64,000 bases of DNA from an uncultured Erwinia sp. (GTDB taxonomy: Bacteria > Pseudomonadota > Gammaproteobacteria > Enterobacterales > Enterobacteriaceae): assembly GCA_913775305.1 (NCBI GenBank), contig CAJYIY010000118.1:1-64000 (forward strand), given 5' to 3'. How positions within the stretch are numbered: position 1 is the stretch's first letter; every line of letters begins with the position of its first letter. Both the position numbers and the translations under genes were made by a program. The notes beneath the pieces were generated by a model. It saw only the letters and a list, made by a program, of their open reading frames with translations. It made no database searches and was not told where the DNA came from. Below, one piece after another: positions 1 through 8,469 of the stretch.

Positions 1-118
1 TAGAAAAATACCGTCCTGCTCAGTGATAATGTCCTGCATGCCTGACGTACGCTCATCGCAAACTGCGAGACCAGATAACTGGCGAGCTCACGCTTTATCA
101 CTGGTTTTAAAGCTTTTT
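1..118 (-). CDS. IS3-family transposase OrfB, 5' part only
   Basis: This is the start of the catalytic half of an IS3-family transposase, cut by the window edge. In the -1 frame relative to OrfA the minus strand reads KKALKPVIKRELASYLVSQF and then a segment with RQACRTLSLSRTVFF, typical of the OrfB N-terminus. No independent start is needed, because the product is normally made by -1 frameshifting from OrfA at the A-rich run at 114-121. The DDE residues lie outside the window. Confidence 0.85.
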
Positions 119-373
119 TTCTATGACGTCCTTGAGTGCCCGATTCTCAAGACTCAGGTCAGCAAACATCTGTTTAAGACGCCTGTTTTCATCTTCCAGA
201 TCTTTGATTTTCTTAATATCAGCCGCTTCCATCCCGCCATATTTTGCTTTCCAGTTATAGTAGCTGGCTTCTGAAATAGCGGCCTCACGGCAAACATCTT
301 TGACTGTTCGACCAGCTTCGACTGATTTCAGAACGGCGATAATCTGGTGTTCGGTGAATCTTGCTTTACGCAT
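107..373 (-). CDS. IS3-family transposase OrfA (IS1222/ISEhe3-like)
   Basis: 88-residue DNA-binding subunit of an IS3-family transposase. A helix-turn-helix (RFTEHQIIAVLKSVEAGRTV, then CREAAISEASYYNWKAKYGG) is followed by a leucine-zipper-like coiled coil (DLEDENRRLKQMFADLSLEN) that multimerises the transposase. A good ribosome site (AAGGAGA) precedes the ATG. The gene ends in GAA AAA AAG CTT TAA, where A AAA AAG is an efficient bacterial -1 slippery heptamer that leads into OrfB. The IS end lies somewhere around 380-430, but I could not fix the terminal repeat. Confidence 0.9.
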   Translation of the reverse strand: MRKARFTEHQIIAVLKSVEAGRTVKDVCREAAISEASYYNWKAKYGGMEAADIKKIKDLEDENRRLKQMFADLSLENRALKDVIEKKL

Positions 374-426
374 GGCGATCTCCTTCTGGGGACATATTCA
401 GTATGTCGGAAGACCTCTAAAAGTGA

Positions 427-666
427 ATGGTTCTTTTTACAGGGATATTTACACCTCCGCAACCATACGATCAGCGCATGGTGATAAAGATTGTCGCCGA
501 TACTATCAGAGAGGGTTTCGATAATGGCCGCATAATCTCTGAGCGGCTTAATGAGGCGGGATACCAGACTAAGGCGGGCAAAGCATGGGATAAAGATATT
601 TACAGCGCGTGGAAACGGCAGCGGCAGAATGCTGAGAAGCTGGCGGCGGTTGTGGATAGTAATTAA
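427..666 (+). CDS. Small protein, possibly remnant of a serine-recombinase-like DNA-binding domain
   Basis: 79 codons at most; a shorter start at 478 (MVIKIVADTIREGFDNGRII) is equally possible. The segment with ISERLNEAGYQTKAGKAWDK resembles the (I/A)xxLNxxGYxTxxGxxW signature of the 'recombinase' helix in large serine recombinases, but no catalytic domain is present. It directly abuts the IS3 element, so it may be the 3' remnant of a gene cut by the insertion. Function unknown. Confidence 0.4.
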   Translation: MVLFTGIFTPPQPYDQRMVIKIVADTIREGFDNGRIISERLNEAGYQTKAGKAWDKDIYSAWKRQRQNAEKLAAVVDSN

Positions 667-1067
667 AGGCCGTTACGCTCAATAAATCTCAGCACTTTAA
701 ACGACGTGTGTTGGGATGCCTGAAAGCCAGCCATGATTTTCTGCATTACCGCATCGCTAACATTATCGTGAGTTCGGTACTCACCAGAATCAACTTTGTC
801 GATAATCGTCGGGCAGCGCCACAGCACAGAACGGCTATATACAAGGTAACTAGGATGCCTGACAAAAGCGTGTTCGCCAGCATTCAAAATGCAAGAGTTA
901 TCATGAACGCCTGCGGCGGGGACACTGGAAATATTAACAATTAAGACGACATCACAACCATGCTCTGCTGAGTAGATGGGGTCAGAGCATACTATATGCA
1001 AATGGTCTACCGGCCCCGATGGGGCCAGCACAGTGCCTTTTCTGTATGGTGAATAAGGTGCTGTCAT
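663..1067 (-). CDS. Probable toxin of a Panacea-type toxin-antitoxin pair
   Basis: 134 residues. The start (ATGA) overlaps the stop of the upstream Panacea-domain gene by 4 bp, so the two are translationally coupled. The N-terminal part (KGTVLAPSGPVDHLHIVCSD, then CDVVLIVNISS) has the beta-rich layout of PemK/MazF-like SH3-fold proteins, but I see no decisive catalytic motif. The role as toxin is inferred from pairing with a DUF4065/Panacea antitoxin (PanAT-type systems); the toxin class is uncertain. Confidence 0.6.
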   Translation of the reverse strand: MTAPYSPYRKGTVLAPSGPVDHLHIVCSDPIYSAEHGCDVVLIVNISSVPAAGVHDNSCILNAGEHAFVRHPSYLVYSRSVLWRCPTIIDKVDSGEYRTHDNVSDAVMQKIMAGFQASQHTSFKVLRFIERNGL

Positions 1068-1621
1068 CTTAGGCCGGAAGTTAGCTGTTCCAGTTGGTTT
1101 TTGGTCATCAGCTCACGGGCAAGTATTTCCGCTTCTTCTGATGTTTTGCCCAATGCCCTGAAAATATCTTGAATGCGAATTGGTATAGATGAACCATGCG
1201 GATCTTGCCATTCAGGGCAAATACGGTGCGTTTCATTACATAGATCGAAGCGGTTCATATGTCCGTATTGCTCGTAAACTTCATCAATAGCACGAACATC
1301 TGCCCTGCTTAATTCGGTCAAGTCGAAGATGTCATCAATTCGCTGGCGGAGGACTACAGTGTGATCCGCTCCATCCCTTATCCACTCATCCCATTTATTG
1401 CCAACCTGACTTCCATCAGCAATCAGTGAATAAACATTTGAAAGAACCGGGCCATAGTTCATTGATACGTAACGGTCACCACTAATCGGCTCACCGTAAA
1501 GATCCAGTGATTTCCGGTCAGACAGGTACAACAACTTCATGAGCTTAAGAAAGCTCATCTGCCCACCACGTTTATGTAGTAGGTAAGCTGCCATCTGTGC
1601 GGATTTTTCTACGTTGAACAT
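1064..1621 (-). CDS. Panacea (DUF4065) domain antitoxin
   Basis: 185 residues from the ATG at 1621, chosen over an in-frame upstream start because GAGG sits just before it and the family begins here. The conserved core is visible: MAAYLLHKRGGQMSFLKLMK, then LLYLSDRKSLDLYGEP and MNYGPVLSNVYSLI, matching the KLxKLLYLxD...YG...GPV pattern of the Panacea/SocA-like domain. In PanAT systems this domain neutralises diverse toxins by direct binding. It lies upstream of, and overlaps, the probable toxin gene. Confidence 0.8.
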   Translation of the reverse strand: MFNVEKSAQMAAYLLHKRGGQMSFLKLMKLLYLSDRKSLDLYGEPISGDRYVSMNYGPVLSNVYSLIADGSQVGNKWDEWIRDGADHTVVLRQRIDDIFDLTELSRADVRAIDEVYEQYGHMNRFDLCNETHRICPEWQDPHGSSIPIRIQDIFRALGKTSEEAEILARELMTKNQLEQLTSGLR

Positions 1622-1894
1622 ATAAGCCTCGAATCGTCGGATACTGCCGTTTCGCAACGGTATGTGTTCATTTTGACATGAATCTCGCTGGTTGTCATTC
1701 GAGCAACATTTCCAATATGTGTCTTCTGGCGTCTTTATGCGGCTCCCTAAGTCTACACAACATGAGGAAGCGTCAGGACGACAACACAGAACGCCTGGCT
1801 GCGGCGTTATGCTGAACCTTACCAATTCTTACCTTTTACGCTGTGCTGGCTGCTACCTCAGTTTTTAGAAATTGATGTTCAACTTACTAACGCA

Positions 1895-2080
1895 TCATCT
1901 CCGGGTTACAGGCTTCTTCCACTGATAGGTTGGCGCGTTCATCATCTCCCTCCGGCGCTTACGTCGCGCGATGTCGTCGGCAATAGTGCGCTCTATTTCC
2001 CGCTGGTCTGCCGGGGTGAGTGTGTGGCCCGCATGCTCCATCTCTGCGGCAGTCAGTGCTGCTATCTGCTGTGGTGTCAT
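1895..2080 (-). CDS. Small hypothetical protein
   Basis: 61 residues, very charged and probably helical (LTPADQREIERTIADDIARR, then KRRREMMNAPTYQWKKP). No recognised family. The ribosome site is weak (GAG). Its position among accessory phage-type genes on the same strand supports a real but unknown satellite or prophage gene. Confidence 0.4.
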   Translation of the reverse strand: MTPQQIAALTAAEMEHAGHTLTPADQREIERTIADDIARRKRRREMMNAPTYQWKKPVTRR

Positions 2081-2436
2081 AAATCACTCGCTGAAGCGTT
2101 TGGATCTCTCAGGTGGTGCGCACTCTGAAAGTGCCTTTTTGCTGCGTACCTCACTGCGCACCAGCTCAATGCCACCACCGGCCAGAGAAATCATTCACTA
2201 ATTACCCCGATCCTCATGAGCTGTAAGCTCAAAAACCATGCCAAAAGTAGCCAGCTCAATCTTATGAATCTGTTAGTCACGTCGTTATAAGTTATATAGC
2301 CAATCAGATACATGCTGCTTATTTATTAGATTCAGATCACAACACCGCCTCTGAATTGAGTGTTTTATGAACAGATGGATATCAGCATGCCTTACCTATT
2401 ATGGTAAAAAACAGAATAACGTTGGAGTGCAAGGAA
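2081..2436. other. Intergenic stretch without a convincing gene
   Basis: I see no coding sequence with a ribosome site here. The right half (2200-2400) is AT-rich and probably holds the promoter for the rightward gene starting at 2437; a TTGAGT at about 2357 is a possible -35, but no good -10 follows. Confidence 0.5.
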
Positions 2437-2838
2437 ATGGATAATACCCAGAAAGGGAATTTAAAAAAGGTTATGCAAGCCCTTAACATAACATCCCGTG
2501 AGGATTTTGAGCTTGTAATAAACTATCTGACATCAGTGATACTGCCAGAAACGACAGAAAGCGTAGCTGAGAAGGAGGAAGCTTTAAGATATACCGATTC
2601 TCGCAAACCACCATCTGAGCGTGAGAAGCACTTGTATAACGTCAATGCTCTAGCTACCCACTTTGAGTTCATTTACAGCGTTTGGCGCCAGCAACTATAC
2701 CCATCACTTAAAGCTATAGATTCACCACTGGCAAGCAAGCTGTATGATCGGTTTACCGATGGGGGCATCTTTCTTATGAGTATAAAAAGAGTGGCAGAAA
2801 AACAGCTTCTCCCTGGTGAAAAAGCACGAGTCGACTAG
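2437..2838 (+). CDS. Hypothetical protein, rightward
   Basis: 133 residues from the ATG at 2437 (preceded by GGAG at 9 bases); an in-frame ATG at 2401 lacks a ribosome site. Largely helical and charged, with no signal peptide or membrane segment. No family recognised. It is the only clear rightward gene between the IS element and the early operon of the right prophage, so it is separately transcribed from its leftward neighbours, as accessory or moron genes often are. Confidence 0.5.
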   Translation: MDNTQKGNLKKVMQALNITSREDFELVINYLTSVILPETTESVAEKEEALRYTDSRKPPSEREKHLYNVNALATHFEFIYSVWRQQLYPSLKAIDSPLASKLYDRFTDGGIFLMSIKRVAEKQLLPGEKARVD

Positions 2839-3062
2839 CCAGAAAGTAATCTACAATCACGCATTTTTCACGTAAAACGTCAGGACAATAATGCGGACAA
2901 ACTTGCGGCCGAACTGGCTTAATGACCGTCGATCAGCGCCAGAAAACCTTGCCGTAATCTGACCGTGCTCATGGGGTAGGACAGTGGCTGCATGAATTGA
3001 CCTACCAATTATGTTTCTCACCCTCTGACCACCAGCATGAAGACCGCGTGAGCGGGAATGTA

Positions 3063-3401
3063 TCAGGACATATCTTGCGCGGTAATGGTCACTTGCCGTC
3101 TTCTTTCCTGCCAGCGACGGTATCCTTCCAACTGCCTGGCTTTTCCCTCAGGTGTCTTTGCACCAGTACTCATTCCACCGTGGTACTTACAGCGTCCGTT
3201 ACTGTAAATATCCTTTCGTTTACAGGGTATGCCTGCACGGGTAATTGCTTCACATCTCATATCGGCTAAATCTTGCGGGAGCGGCTCGTGGGAGGGTTTT
3301 GCGTAATGTGGATAACCAGAAGCTCGCCATCTGTCAAAGCTCTCTCTGCTGCGCCTGTAGTGGGCTTTAAGACGATTGAGCTTTTCAACACGTTTGTTCA
3401 T
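3063..3401 (-). CDS. HGGxSTG-domain small phage protein
   Basis: 112 residues. The centre holds a conserved cysteine/histidine motif, CEAITRAGIPCKRKDIYSNG followed by RCKYHGGMSTGAKTPEGKAR, the signature of the HGGxSTG family found in many prophages and satellites. The Cys-Cys-Cys-His arrangement suggests a zinc knuckle. The N-terminus is strongly basic (RLKAHYRRSRESFDRWRASG). Function unknown; a nucleic-acid role is only an inference. Confidence 0.7.
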   Translation of the reverse strand: MNKRVEKLNRLKAHYRRSRESFDRWRASGYPHYAKPSHEPLPQDLADMRCEAITRAGIPCKRKDIYSNGRCKYHGGMSTGAKTPEGKARQLEGYRRWQERRRQVTITAQDMS

Positions 3402-3482
3402 TTACGCTCTCCACAAAGTTAGGTTTTATCAACCATTCATGGGGTAGGATATCGATGGTGAGGTTTTGCCGTTTGTTCTGAA

Positions 3483-3704
3483 CTAAAACGCCTTCATCAA
3501 ATCTCTTTGCAATTTCTCAGCTATCGCCATCCTGATAAATTCAGCACGGTTCCCTGCAGCGGCGTGAGGCATCCCATTAAGCCGCCGTCCAGACAGATGC
3601 TGATCCACCAGCTCGACCATTTCCCTCTCAACGGTGACAATCAGACGCATAGTCTCGCCCCCATTGAAGTAACGATTCACTTTCTTTTTGGTGCTGGTGG
3701 CCAT
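3483..3704 (-). CDS. Ribbon-helix-helix type small DNA-binding protein
   Basis: 73 residues from the ATG at 3704 (an ATG at 3716 is also possible). The pattern MRLIVTVEREMVELVDQHL followed by NRAEFIRMAIAEKLQRD fits the beta-strand plus two helices of MetJ/Arc-type repressors, with a basic N-terminal tail. No toxin partner is evident next to it, so it is more likely a regulator than an antitoxin. Confidence 0.55.
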   Translation of the reverse strand: MATSTKKKVNRYFNGGETMRLIVTVEREMVELVDQHLSGRRLNGMPHAAAGNRAEFIRMAIAEKLQRDLMKAF

Positions 3705-3812
3705 CGCTATATCCATTTCGCCATCGATACTATTTTATGGGCTCTGAAAATCATCAAAGCTGGGTGCCACAATGCTAATAAGGTCGAAATGGCACAGCGG
3801 CACCAGGCAGAA

Positions 3813-4178
3813 TCACTTCACATTGCCATAATCGCTAAGGTAGTTTTCCGGTTCTTCAAGGCAATTCCGGTAGTATGACATAGTGAAATCAACCTGCCCG
3901 GCATCCCGAATAATCCTGCGGAAAGATTTATCCTGGTAGACCTTGTCGATAACACTTTTAGCAAAGTTAATACCAGCCTCTGGGGGATTTGTTTTCGGTG
4001 CTGCGGACGGAAGCAACGCATCCTCGGACATTTTCCGATGTGGATAGAATCCAACGGCAGTATTTGAAATTGATGTGAATGCCTGTGCATGGGCCATGCA
4101 ATCCTTGTTAATCTCAGCTTGCCCGGCGATAGCTGGCAGCGACAAAACTCCCAGCAGCAAAAACGGCCATTTCATCAT
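3813..4178 (-). CDS. Exported small protein, last gene of tail-tip operon
   Basis: 121 residues with a signal peptide (MMKWPFLLLGVLSLPAIAGQ, cleavage probably after AIA) and two cysteines in the mature part (DCMAH, RNCLEEP), which suggests a periplasmic protein. The start overlaps the stop of the preceding gene (ATGA). In layout it resembles the exported proteins at 29661-30029 and 30156-30551, which follow the spike gene of the right prophage. Such proteins often act in superinfection exclusion, but nothing here proves it. Confidence 0.6.
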   Translation of the reverse strand: MMKWPFLLLGVLSLPAIAGQAEINKDCMAHAQAFTSISNTAVGFYPHRKMSEDALLPSAAPKTNPPEAGINFAKSVIDKVYQDKSFRRIIRDAGQVDFTMSYYRNCLEEPENYLSDYGNVK

Positions 4179-4912
4179 GATAGTAACCCCACCAACTTTT
4201 TAACCGCAGCATCAAGTTGAGCCTCGCCACCCTGCCCTAATACTGAGCGCTTCACCGTGGTGGCAGCAGTTTCAAATGCTGACGGTATCGAGTTTTTTAA
4301 CGAGTTCAAGACAGCATTAATATCTTCCAGCGTTGAGTAGTTCGCTGAAGCATCAATACACTGCCCGGGAAAAATTTCGTTCGATTTAGAAATGACCTGA
4401 ACAGCCTGAAATACTAGCGTAGCCATCAGAAGCGTCACACCTTCCCGCGCATTAATTTTGTAGTCATATCGCGTCAGATCGTAACTGGTATAGATAGTAT
4501 CTGGCGTCTCAATGTCATACAGCTCAGTGGCCGCGACCATCTTATCAAGAGCTGCCAGAAATCCAGACCGGCTCATGGTCGTGAAATTCGTCAGATTCGG
4601 AATGTCACCACTTAGTCCTGTCCAACCTTCAAAAGCTACAACGATGCTGATTTCAGCCGGGCGCTGGATTTTGTTGTAACTGAGGTAATCCCCGCTTTCC
4701 AAGGGGGCTGTAGTGACGGAAGCATCCCGGCCACGAGACACCTCAAGAAAACTGCTTGGTGCCAACGCTACCTGATTAGCCTTTTCTTTGGTCTTCGTTT
4801 GACTGCTGTAGTAAATGCCATAGCTAGGCGATATGGCGCTGTTAATGACAGAGAAGATGCTCCCGCTTTTCAGGGCGCTGAGTAACGTTGTTTCGTTGAG
4901 AGAGAGGGCCAT
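4175..4912 (-). CDS. Baseplate-associated tail protein, satellite copy
   Basis: 245 residues, homologous to the right prophage protein at 32397-33197: both begin SLNETTLLSAL(K/N)SG(S/N)IFS and share ISPSYGIYY/VYPSYGIYL, EGWTG(L/F)SG(D/G)IPN(L/I)TNF and DLYDIETPDT-type segments. The family sits between the tape measure and the spike in Pam3-like contractile phages and is thought to be a baseplate component. Here it follows the hub gene after 9 bp, whereas in the right prophage it directly follows the tape measure. Full length, with no disruption. Confidence 0.75.
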   Translation of the reverse strand: MALSLNETTLLSALKSGSIFSVINSAISPSYGIYYSSQTKTKEKANQVALAPSSFLEVSRGRDASVTTAPLESGDYLSYNKIQRPAEISIVVAFEGWTGLSGDIPNLTNFTTMSRSGFLAALDKMVAATELYDIETPDTIYTSYDLTRYDYKINAREGVTLLMATLVFQAVQVISKSNEIFPGQCIDASANYSTLEDINAVLNSLKNSIPSAFETAATTVKRSVLGQGGEAQLDAAVKKLVGLLS

Positions 4913-4921
4913 ATTACGATC

Positions 4922-5773
4922 CTAGCTATTGAGTTGCTGAGCGACAGGGTAGACAAGCATTGAAGTTAGCCATGTCCCGCCAGTAGTTTTTGTTGATATG
5001 TTGTGTTCCATCGTGCGAATGACAAAAACACCATTAGCAGCCTGGTTCCCGCTTTTAATCTCTATACGGTTTAATCTGCGCAAACGAGGATTGAATAATA
5101 CGTTGACCAATACCCCTGAGTTAGTGACTGTCGGATAACCGATCATTCCAGTTGCATGCGAAACCTCCGTCACAACATCGGAGATAAAGTCCCCCTTCAT
5201 TGAGATTTCGACAACGCCGTTGTGGATAGTACAACCGATATCAGCGGCATCCACACAGTCCATAATCTGCTCGATTGCGCTACCACTGAGGTACATATCC
5301 CGCAGAACTACACTGACCCCATGATTGACGAATGTGTAGCCACAGGATTGCGCCAGCGTGCTGATGACGTCAGCCACATTCACGCCATTCACGAAACTGC
5401 TTGGAGCCGCTGGTTTTACCCGATAGTAATATGTGCTGGTGGATTTTATCCGTAGCGGAACGTCCGGCATTTGGTTGTAATCAACGAAAGCATCATAGAT
5501 AAATCCCTGGTAAATCTGGCTCTCTTTCCCTTCGCTTCCAGCCAGCACAGAGACTATGGTGCCGCTGACCTGAAAGATGCTGGTTCCCTGCCCCACAATT
5601 AGCTGGGTTAGCGCCTGATTAACGTTGAATATGGCAAGGTCTATCTGGCTTTGGCTCCGCCCACCAGCATTAGTCACCGTTAAAGCACAGCGGTAATTTG
5701 AGAGTCTTACCGGTTGCGCTTTATAAGGGAACTTTAATTCAACGGTGATGAGCTTCTCCGTATACTCTTCCAT
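4922..5773 (-). CDS. Baseplate hub-like protein, satellite copy
   Basis: 283 residues, matching the 286-residue hub at 31235-32095 in length and in its C-terminal third (GMIGYPTVTNSGVLVNVLFN versus GLIGYPAWTRDGLYITTMFS). The fold is expected to be the beta-rich trimeric hub (gp27-like) that carries the membrane-puncturing spike. It starts immediately after the spike stop codon. The reading frame is intact. Assignment is by homology to the neighbour prophage and by position. Confidence 0.75.
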   Translation of the reverse strand: MEEYTEKLITVELKFPYKAQPVRLSNYRCALTVTNAGGRSQSQIDLAIFNVNQALTQLIVGQGTSIFQVSGTIVSVLAGSEGKESQIYQGFIYDAFVDYNQMPDVPLRIKSTSTYYYRVKPAAPSSFVNGVNVADVISTLAQSCGYTFVNHGVSVVLRDMYLSGSAIEQIMDCVDAADIGCTIHNGVVEISMKGDFISDVVTEVSHATGMIGYPTVTNSGVLVNVLFNPRLRRLNRIEIKSGNQAANGVFVIRTMEHNISTKTTGGTWLTSMLVYPVAQQLNS

Positions 5774-6436
5774 TTAGCCTCCTTGGCCCACAGGTTTTCC
5801 GGTATTAGAGCTACCTGACTCCACACCGCTATGAGCATGGTCAGACAAATTAATGCCTTTCCCCTGGACTTCACCTGTACTGCGGATATCGCCTGAAACT
5901 GACAGGTTACCGGCGATCTCAACCTCCGGGGCGTCGATCGTAACCTTCGCAAGGCTACGTATAACGACACTCGTACTTTTAAAATGAATGTACTGCTGCG
6001 GAGTGCCATTTAAAAAACCACCAACGTATAATCCACTCGAAAAATGATTCCGAAGCCTGGTGCCCGGCGGGCCTGATTTGCGGGTTTCCTTCACTATCGA
6101 AATATCTCGATCGGTAAAAATGGCCATACCGATATCCCCCACGGCAGGGTCGATCACAATGGCATTCTCCCCACCCTGCAGACGGCAGTATGGAAGATTA
6201 TAAATTTTGTTATGAGGGATAATTGAGCCGTTCGCTTGGATTTGATGGACCATCGGGGACACCGTCACCATACCAACAGGAGAGAGTTCATCACCGGACT
6301 CGACCGATTCTACTGTCACGAGCCCGGAAAAGCATTTACGCCCCAAAAACTGGCGCATCAAAGCCATCATCACATTTTCCTGGGTGGCCATGTCTTCAGG
6401 GGTCAACTCCCCCTGGTAGCTATCGTGATCACTCAT
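5774..6436 (-). CDS. Membrane-puncturing spike (Gp138-like), satellite copy
   Basis: 220 residues. The N-terminal OB-like domain with VTVESVESGDELSPVGMVTV and NAIVIDPAVGDIGMAIFTDR matches the Gp138 N-terminal domain and the right prophage spike at 30548-31234 (VVMDPVVGDIGPMICMDRD). The C-terminus is a beta-helix tip ending in GKGINLSDHAHSGVESGSSN; the HxH pair is where a metal ion sharpens such spikes. It overlaps the tape-measure gene by 4 bp. The spike pierces the outer membrane on sheath contraction. Confidence 0.85.
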   Translation of the reverse strand: MSDHDSYQGELTPEDMATQENVMMALMRQFLGRKCFSGLVTVESVESGDELSPVGMVTVSPMVHQIQANGSIIPHNKIYNLPYCRLQGGENAIVIDPAVGDIGMAIFTDRDISIVKETRKSGPPGTRLRNHFSSGLYVGGFLNGTPQQYIHFKSTSVVIRSLAKVTIDAPEVEIAGNLSVSGDIRSTGEVQGKGINLSDHAHSGVESGSSNTGKPVGQGG

Positions 6437-8247
6437 GACTGGCCACCATTGGCAATCGCAATTAACGGGTTTTTCCCGAGCTCCTTGCGAACGTCCCTCG
6501 CAATACCTTCAGCATCAGTGGCCTGGGTGTAGATTTTAATTTCCCCGATATGGGTTTCAGATACCGTGCCACCATTCGCGGAACCAGTTCGCATGCCTGA
6601 CGTCACGGTGGAACCGACCCGAATACCGCGAAACATGTCCTTCTCCGTGAAGTATTCTGCTCCATTCTCATAATTAGCTATGCCTTTCATCAATCGAGTA
6701 ACAGCATCCATATCCGTGCCGCTGATCACCTCATTGATGCCTTTACCCATTGCCTTGGATAGATATGACATGTAAGCCGAAACATTATTTCCATCAGCAG
6801 ATGGGGCGTAGGTTTTGACGATCGAGGAAATAGTGTTGATGCCGCGCTTAAAGTAAATCTGCAACTGTCGATAGAGTGCTGCGATACCTTCTGCCATTGT
6901 ACCGAACACGGCAAAGCGTCCATTTGGCCCTGATTCTTTAGTCGCACCGGCCTGATTAGCAAAGTTGAGATTGCCAGGGTTGTTGTTGCGAATGCCTCGC
7001 TTTTTCTCCGCTTCTGGATCGCGCTGCCAGTTACCCTGGGCATCCTTTGCCAAATGATACTCACCGTTGATGGAGTCCCATAACTCACCCCAATCCTTGG
7101 ATGTCCTGACGTTCTGGAACCACTGGTTATCACCAAAAGCAGCATTGAGGGCTTTATCGATATACGGCTCGCTCATGTAAGCCGCAGCCCCCGCTATCCC
7201 TGCCTTTCCTATCACACCACCACCCGATTTGAGCAGCAGTGAGTTGACCATCCCGGTGAGAGCAATGCCGACCTTGACAATACTGGCCATAATCCCTGTC
7301 GCCCAGCTTGCCAATGTGAAGCCGGCCAGAATTTTAATCGCATTACCCCAACCGCCTACTGCCTCTATCGCCTTTTCGATATTCTTCCAAAGGTCGTTGA
7401 AGAAGACCGTAATTTGAGCCTGATGAGCAGCGACCCAGTCAGCCAGTTTGCCCAAGAGTTTGTTTAACGAGTCCAGGACAGGCATCAGACTTACTAGCAA
7501 CCTTTGCTTGGTTACATCGAACCGGGCAGACAAGTCGGCTATCTGCTGCTCGTATCGTTGCGCCGCCTTTGTAGCGTTGTCGGTGGCTCCTGACATAGCT
7601 GTATAGTGCGTTACCTGCCCAGAAACGGCCTCCCTGCCCTGAGCCAGCATATTCACCATTTCCGGCGAAAGGCCAACATCTCGGCCAAACATGGTACGTG
7701 ATGCCGCATCCATATTTTTGAACCGGTCAGCCAGCTCTAAATAAATATCCTGAACGCTTTTAAATTGCCCCTTAGCGTTCTGCAGGTTGATACCCAGTCG
7801 CCCAGTAAGCGTCACCAGGCCTTCACTTAGCTGGCCCTTATTCCTGAAGAGGGAGAGATCATTCTGCAAACTCAACATCGCGCCTTTCACCTGGTCAGCC
7901 GAAGCACCAAACCGGGAAAAAGACTTAATCCAGCCGTCCAGAGACTTGGCACTGAATCCAAGCGTCTGCGAGGCATAGCCAAGTTTACTCAGTGAGTCTG
8001 ATGTTTTAGTGATGAAGTTCGAAACGCCTTGTGCCGTCAGAGCCACCCCGGCCAGAGCGAGAATTTCATTACGAATAGAGCTGAAGAAACTGGCGGCGCG
8101 TTTCCCTGCGGCTTCCATATCCTTAGCCAGCTGTTCCATCTGCTTCTTTTGCCGCTTCATCTCTTCGGTAGCTTCTCTGCTGCCAGATTTAAACTTAGAA
8201 GAGTCAAGGCCCAGCGTAACAATCAGAGCATCCACGACTGTGGCCAT
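6433..8247 (-). CDS. Tape measure protein with a C-terminal wall-hydrolase domain, satellite copy
   Basis: 604 residues from the ATG at 8247, chosen because the homologue at 33197-34945 starts with the same MATV(V/I)DAL(I/V)VTLGLD. It sets tail length and is threaded inside the tube. Residues 1-95 align well with the right prophage copy (AAGKRAA(S/N)FF, ILALAGVAL). A hydrophobic stretch follows at about 305-360. Residues from about 420 carry RGIRNNNPGNLNFANQAG and GRFAVFGTMAEGIAALYRQL, a peptidoglycan-hydrolase type domain different from the lytic transglycosylase of the right copy. Intact. Confidence 0.85.
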   Translation of the reverse strand: MATVVDALIVTLGLDSSKFKSGSREATEEMKRQKKQMEQLAKDMEAAGKRAASFFSSIRNEILALAGVALTAQGVSNFITKTSDSLSKLGYASQTLGFSAKSLDGWIKSFSRFGASADQVKGAMLSLQNDLSLFRNKGQLSEGLVTLTGRLGINLQNAKGQFKSVQDIYLELADRFKNMDAASRTMFGRDVGLSPEMVNMLAQGREAVSGQVTHYTAMSGATDNATKAAQRYEQQIADLSARFDVTKQRLLVSLMPVLDSLNKLLGKLADWVAAHQAQITVFFNDLWKNIEKAIEAVGGWGNAIKILAGFTLASWATGIMASIVKVGIALTGMVNSLLLKSGGGVIGKAGIAGAAAYMSEPYIDKALNAAFGDNQWFQNVRTSKDWGELWDSINGEYHLAKDAQGNWQRDPEAEKKRGIRNNNPGNLNFANQAGATKESGPNGRFAVFGTMAEGIAALYRQLQIYFKRGINTISSIVKTYAPSADGNNVSAYMSYLSKAMGKGINEVISGTDMDAVTRLMKGIANYENGAEYFTEKDMFRGIRVGSTVTSGMRTGSANGGTVSETHIGEIKIYTQATDAEGIARDVRKELGKNPLIAIANGGQS

Positions 8248-8414
8248 CAGACACACTCCTGAGCCAGAGCTTTCGCCATCAGGCCTCGGGCAATCTCATG
8301 GATTGTTGGTGCGACGCCCAAGCCTGAGCGTTTGCGCTGATTCTCCTGGATATAGCGTATTTTCTCGACCTGCTCATTACTCAGCAGCACAGGTTTAACT
8401 TTTGCCTTACTCAT
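8247..8414 (-). CDS. Small regulator-like protein heading the tail-tip operon
   Basis: 55 residues, MSKAKVKPVLLSNEQVEKIR then GVAPTIHEIARGLMAKALAQ. The short strand followed by two helices resembles ribbon-helix-helix proteins. It has a strong ribosome site (AGGGGG) and its stop overlaps the tape-measure start (TGATG). In the right prophage the same position is taken by the frameshifted tail chaperone, so this gene is not part of the usual tail order and may be the operon's own regulator. Confidence 0.6.
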   Translation of the reverse strand: MSKAKVKPVLLSNEQVEKIRYIQENQRKRSGLGVAPTIHEIARGLMAKALAQECV

Positions 8415-8440
8415 AACCACCCCCTGATATTTATACAGTT

Positions 8441-8469
8441 ATTATAATTGCATTTATTGGGATGATTAA
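8441..8469 (-). promoter_or_regulatory. Candidate promoter of the tail-tip operon
   Basis: On the minus strand a perfect -10 TATAAT (8441-8446) lies 27 bp before the start at 8414. The matching -35 at 17 bp is poor (TTAATC), so an activator may be needed. Nothing else between the terminator at 8651-8677 and 8414 could drive the operon. Confidence 0.4.
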
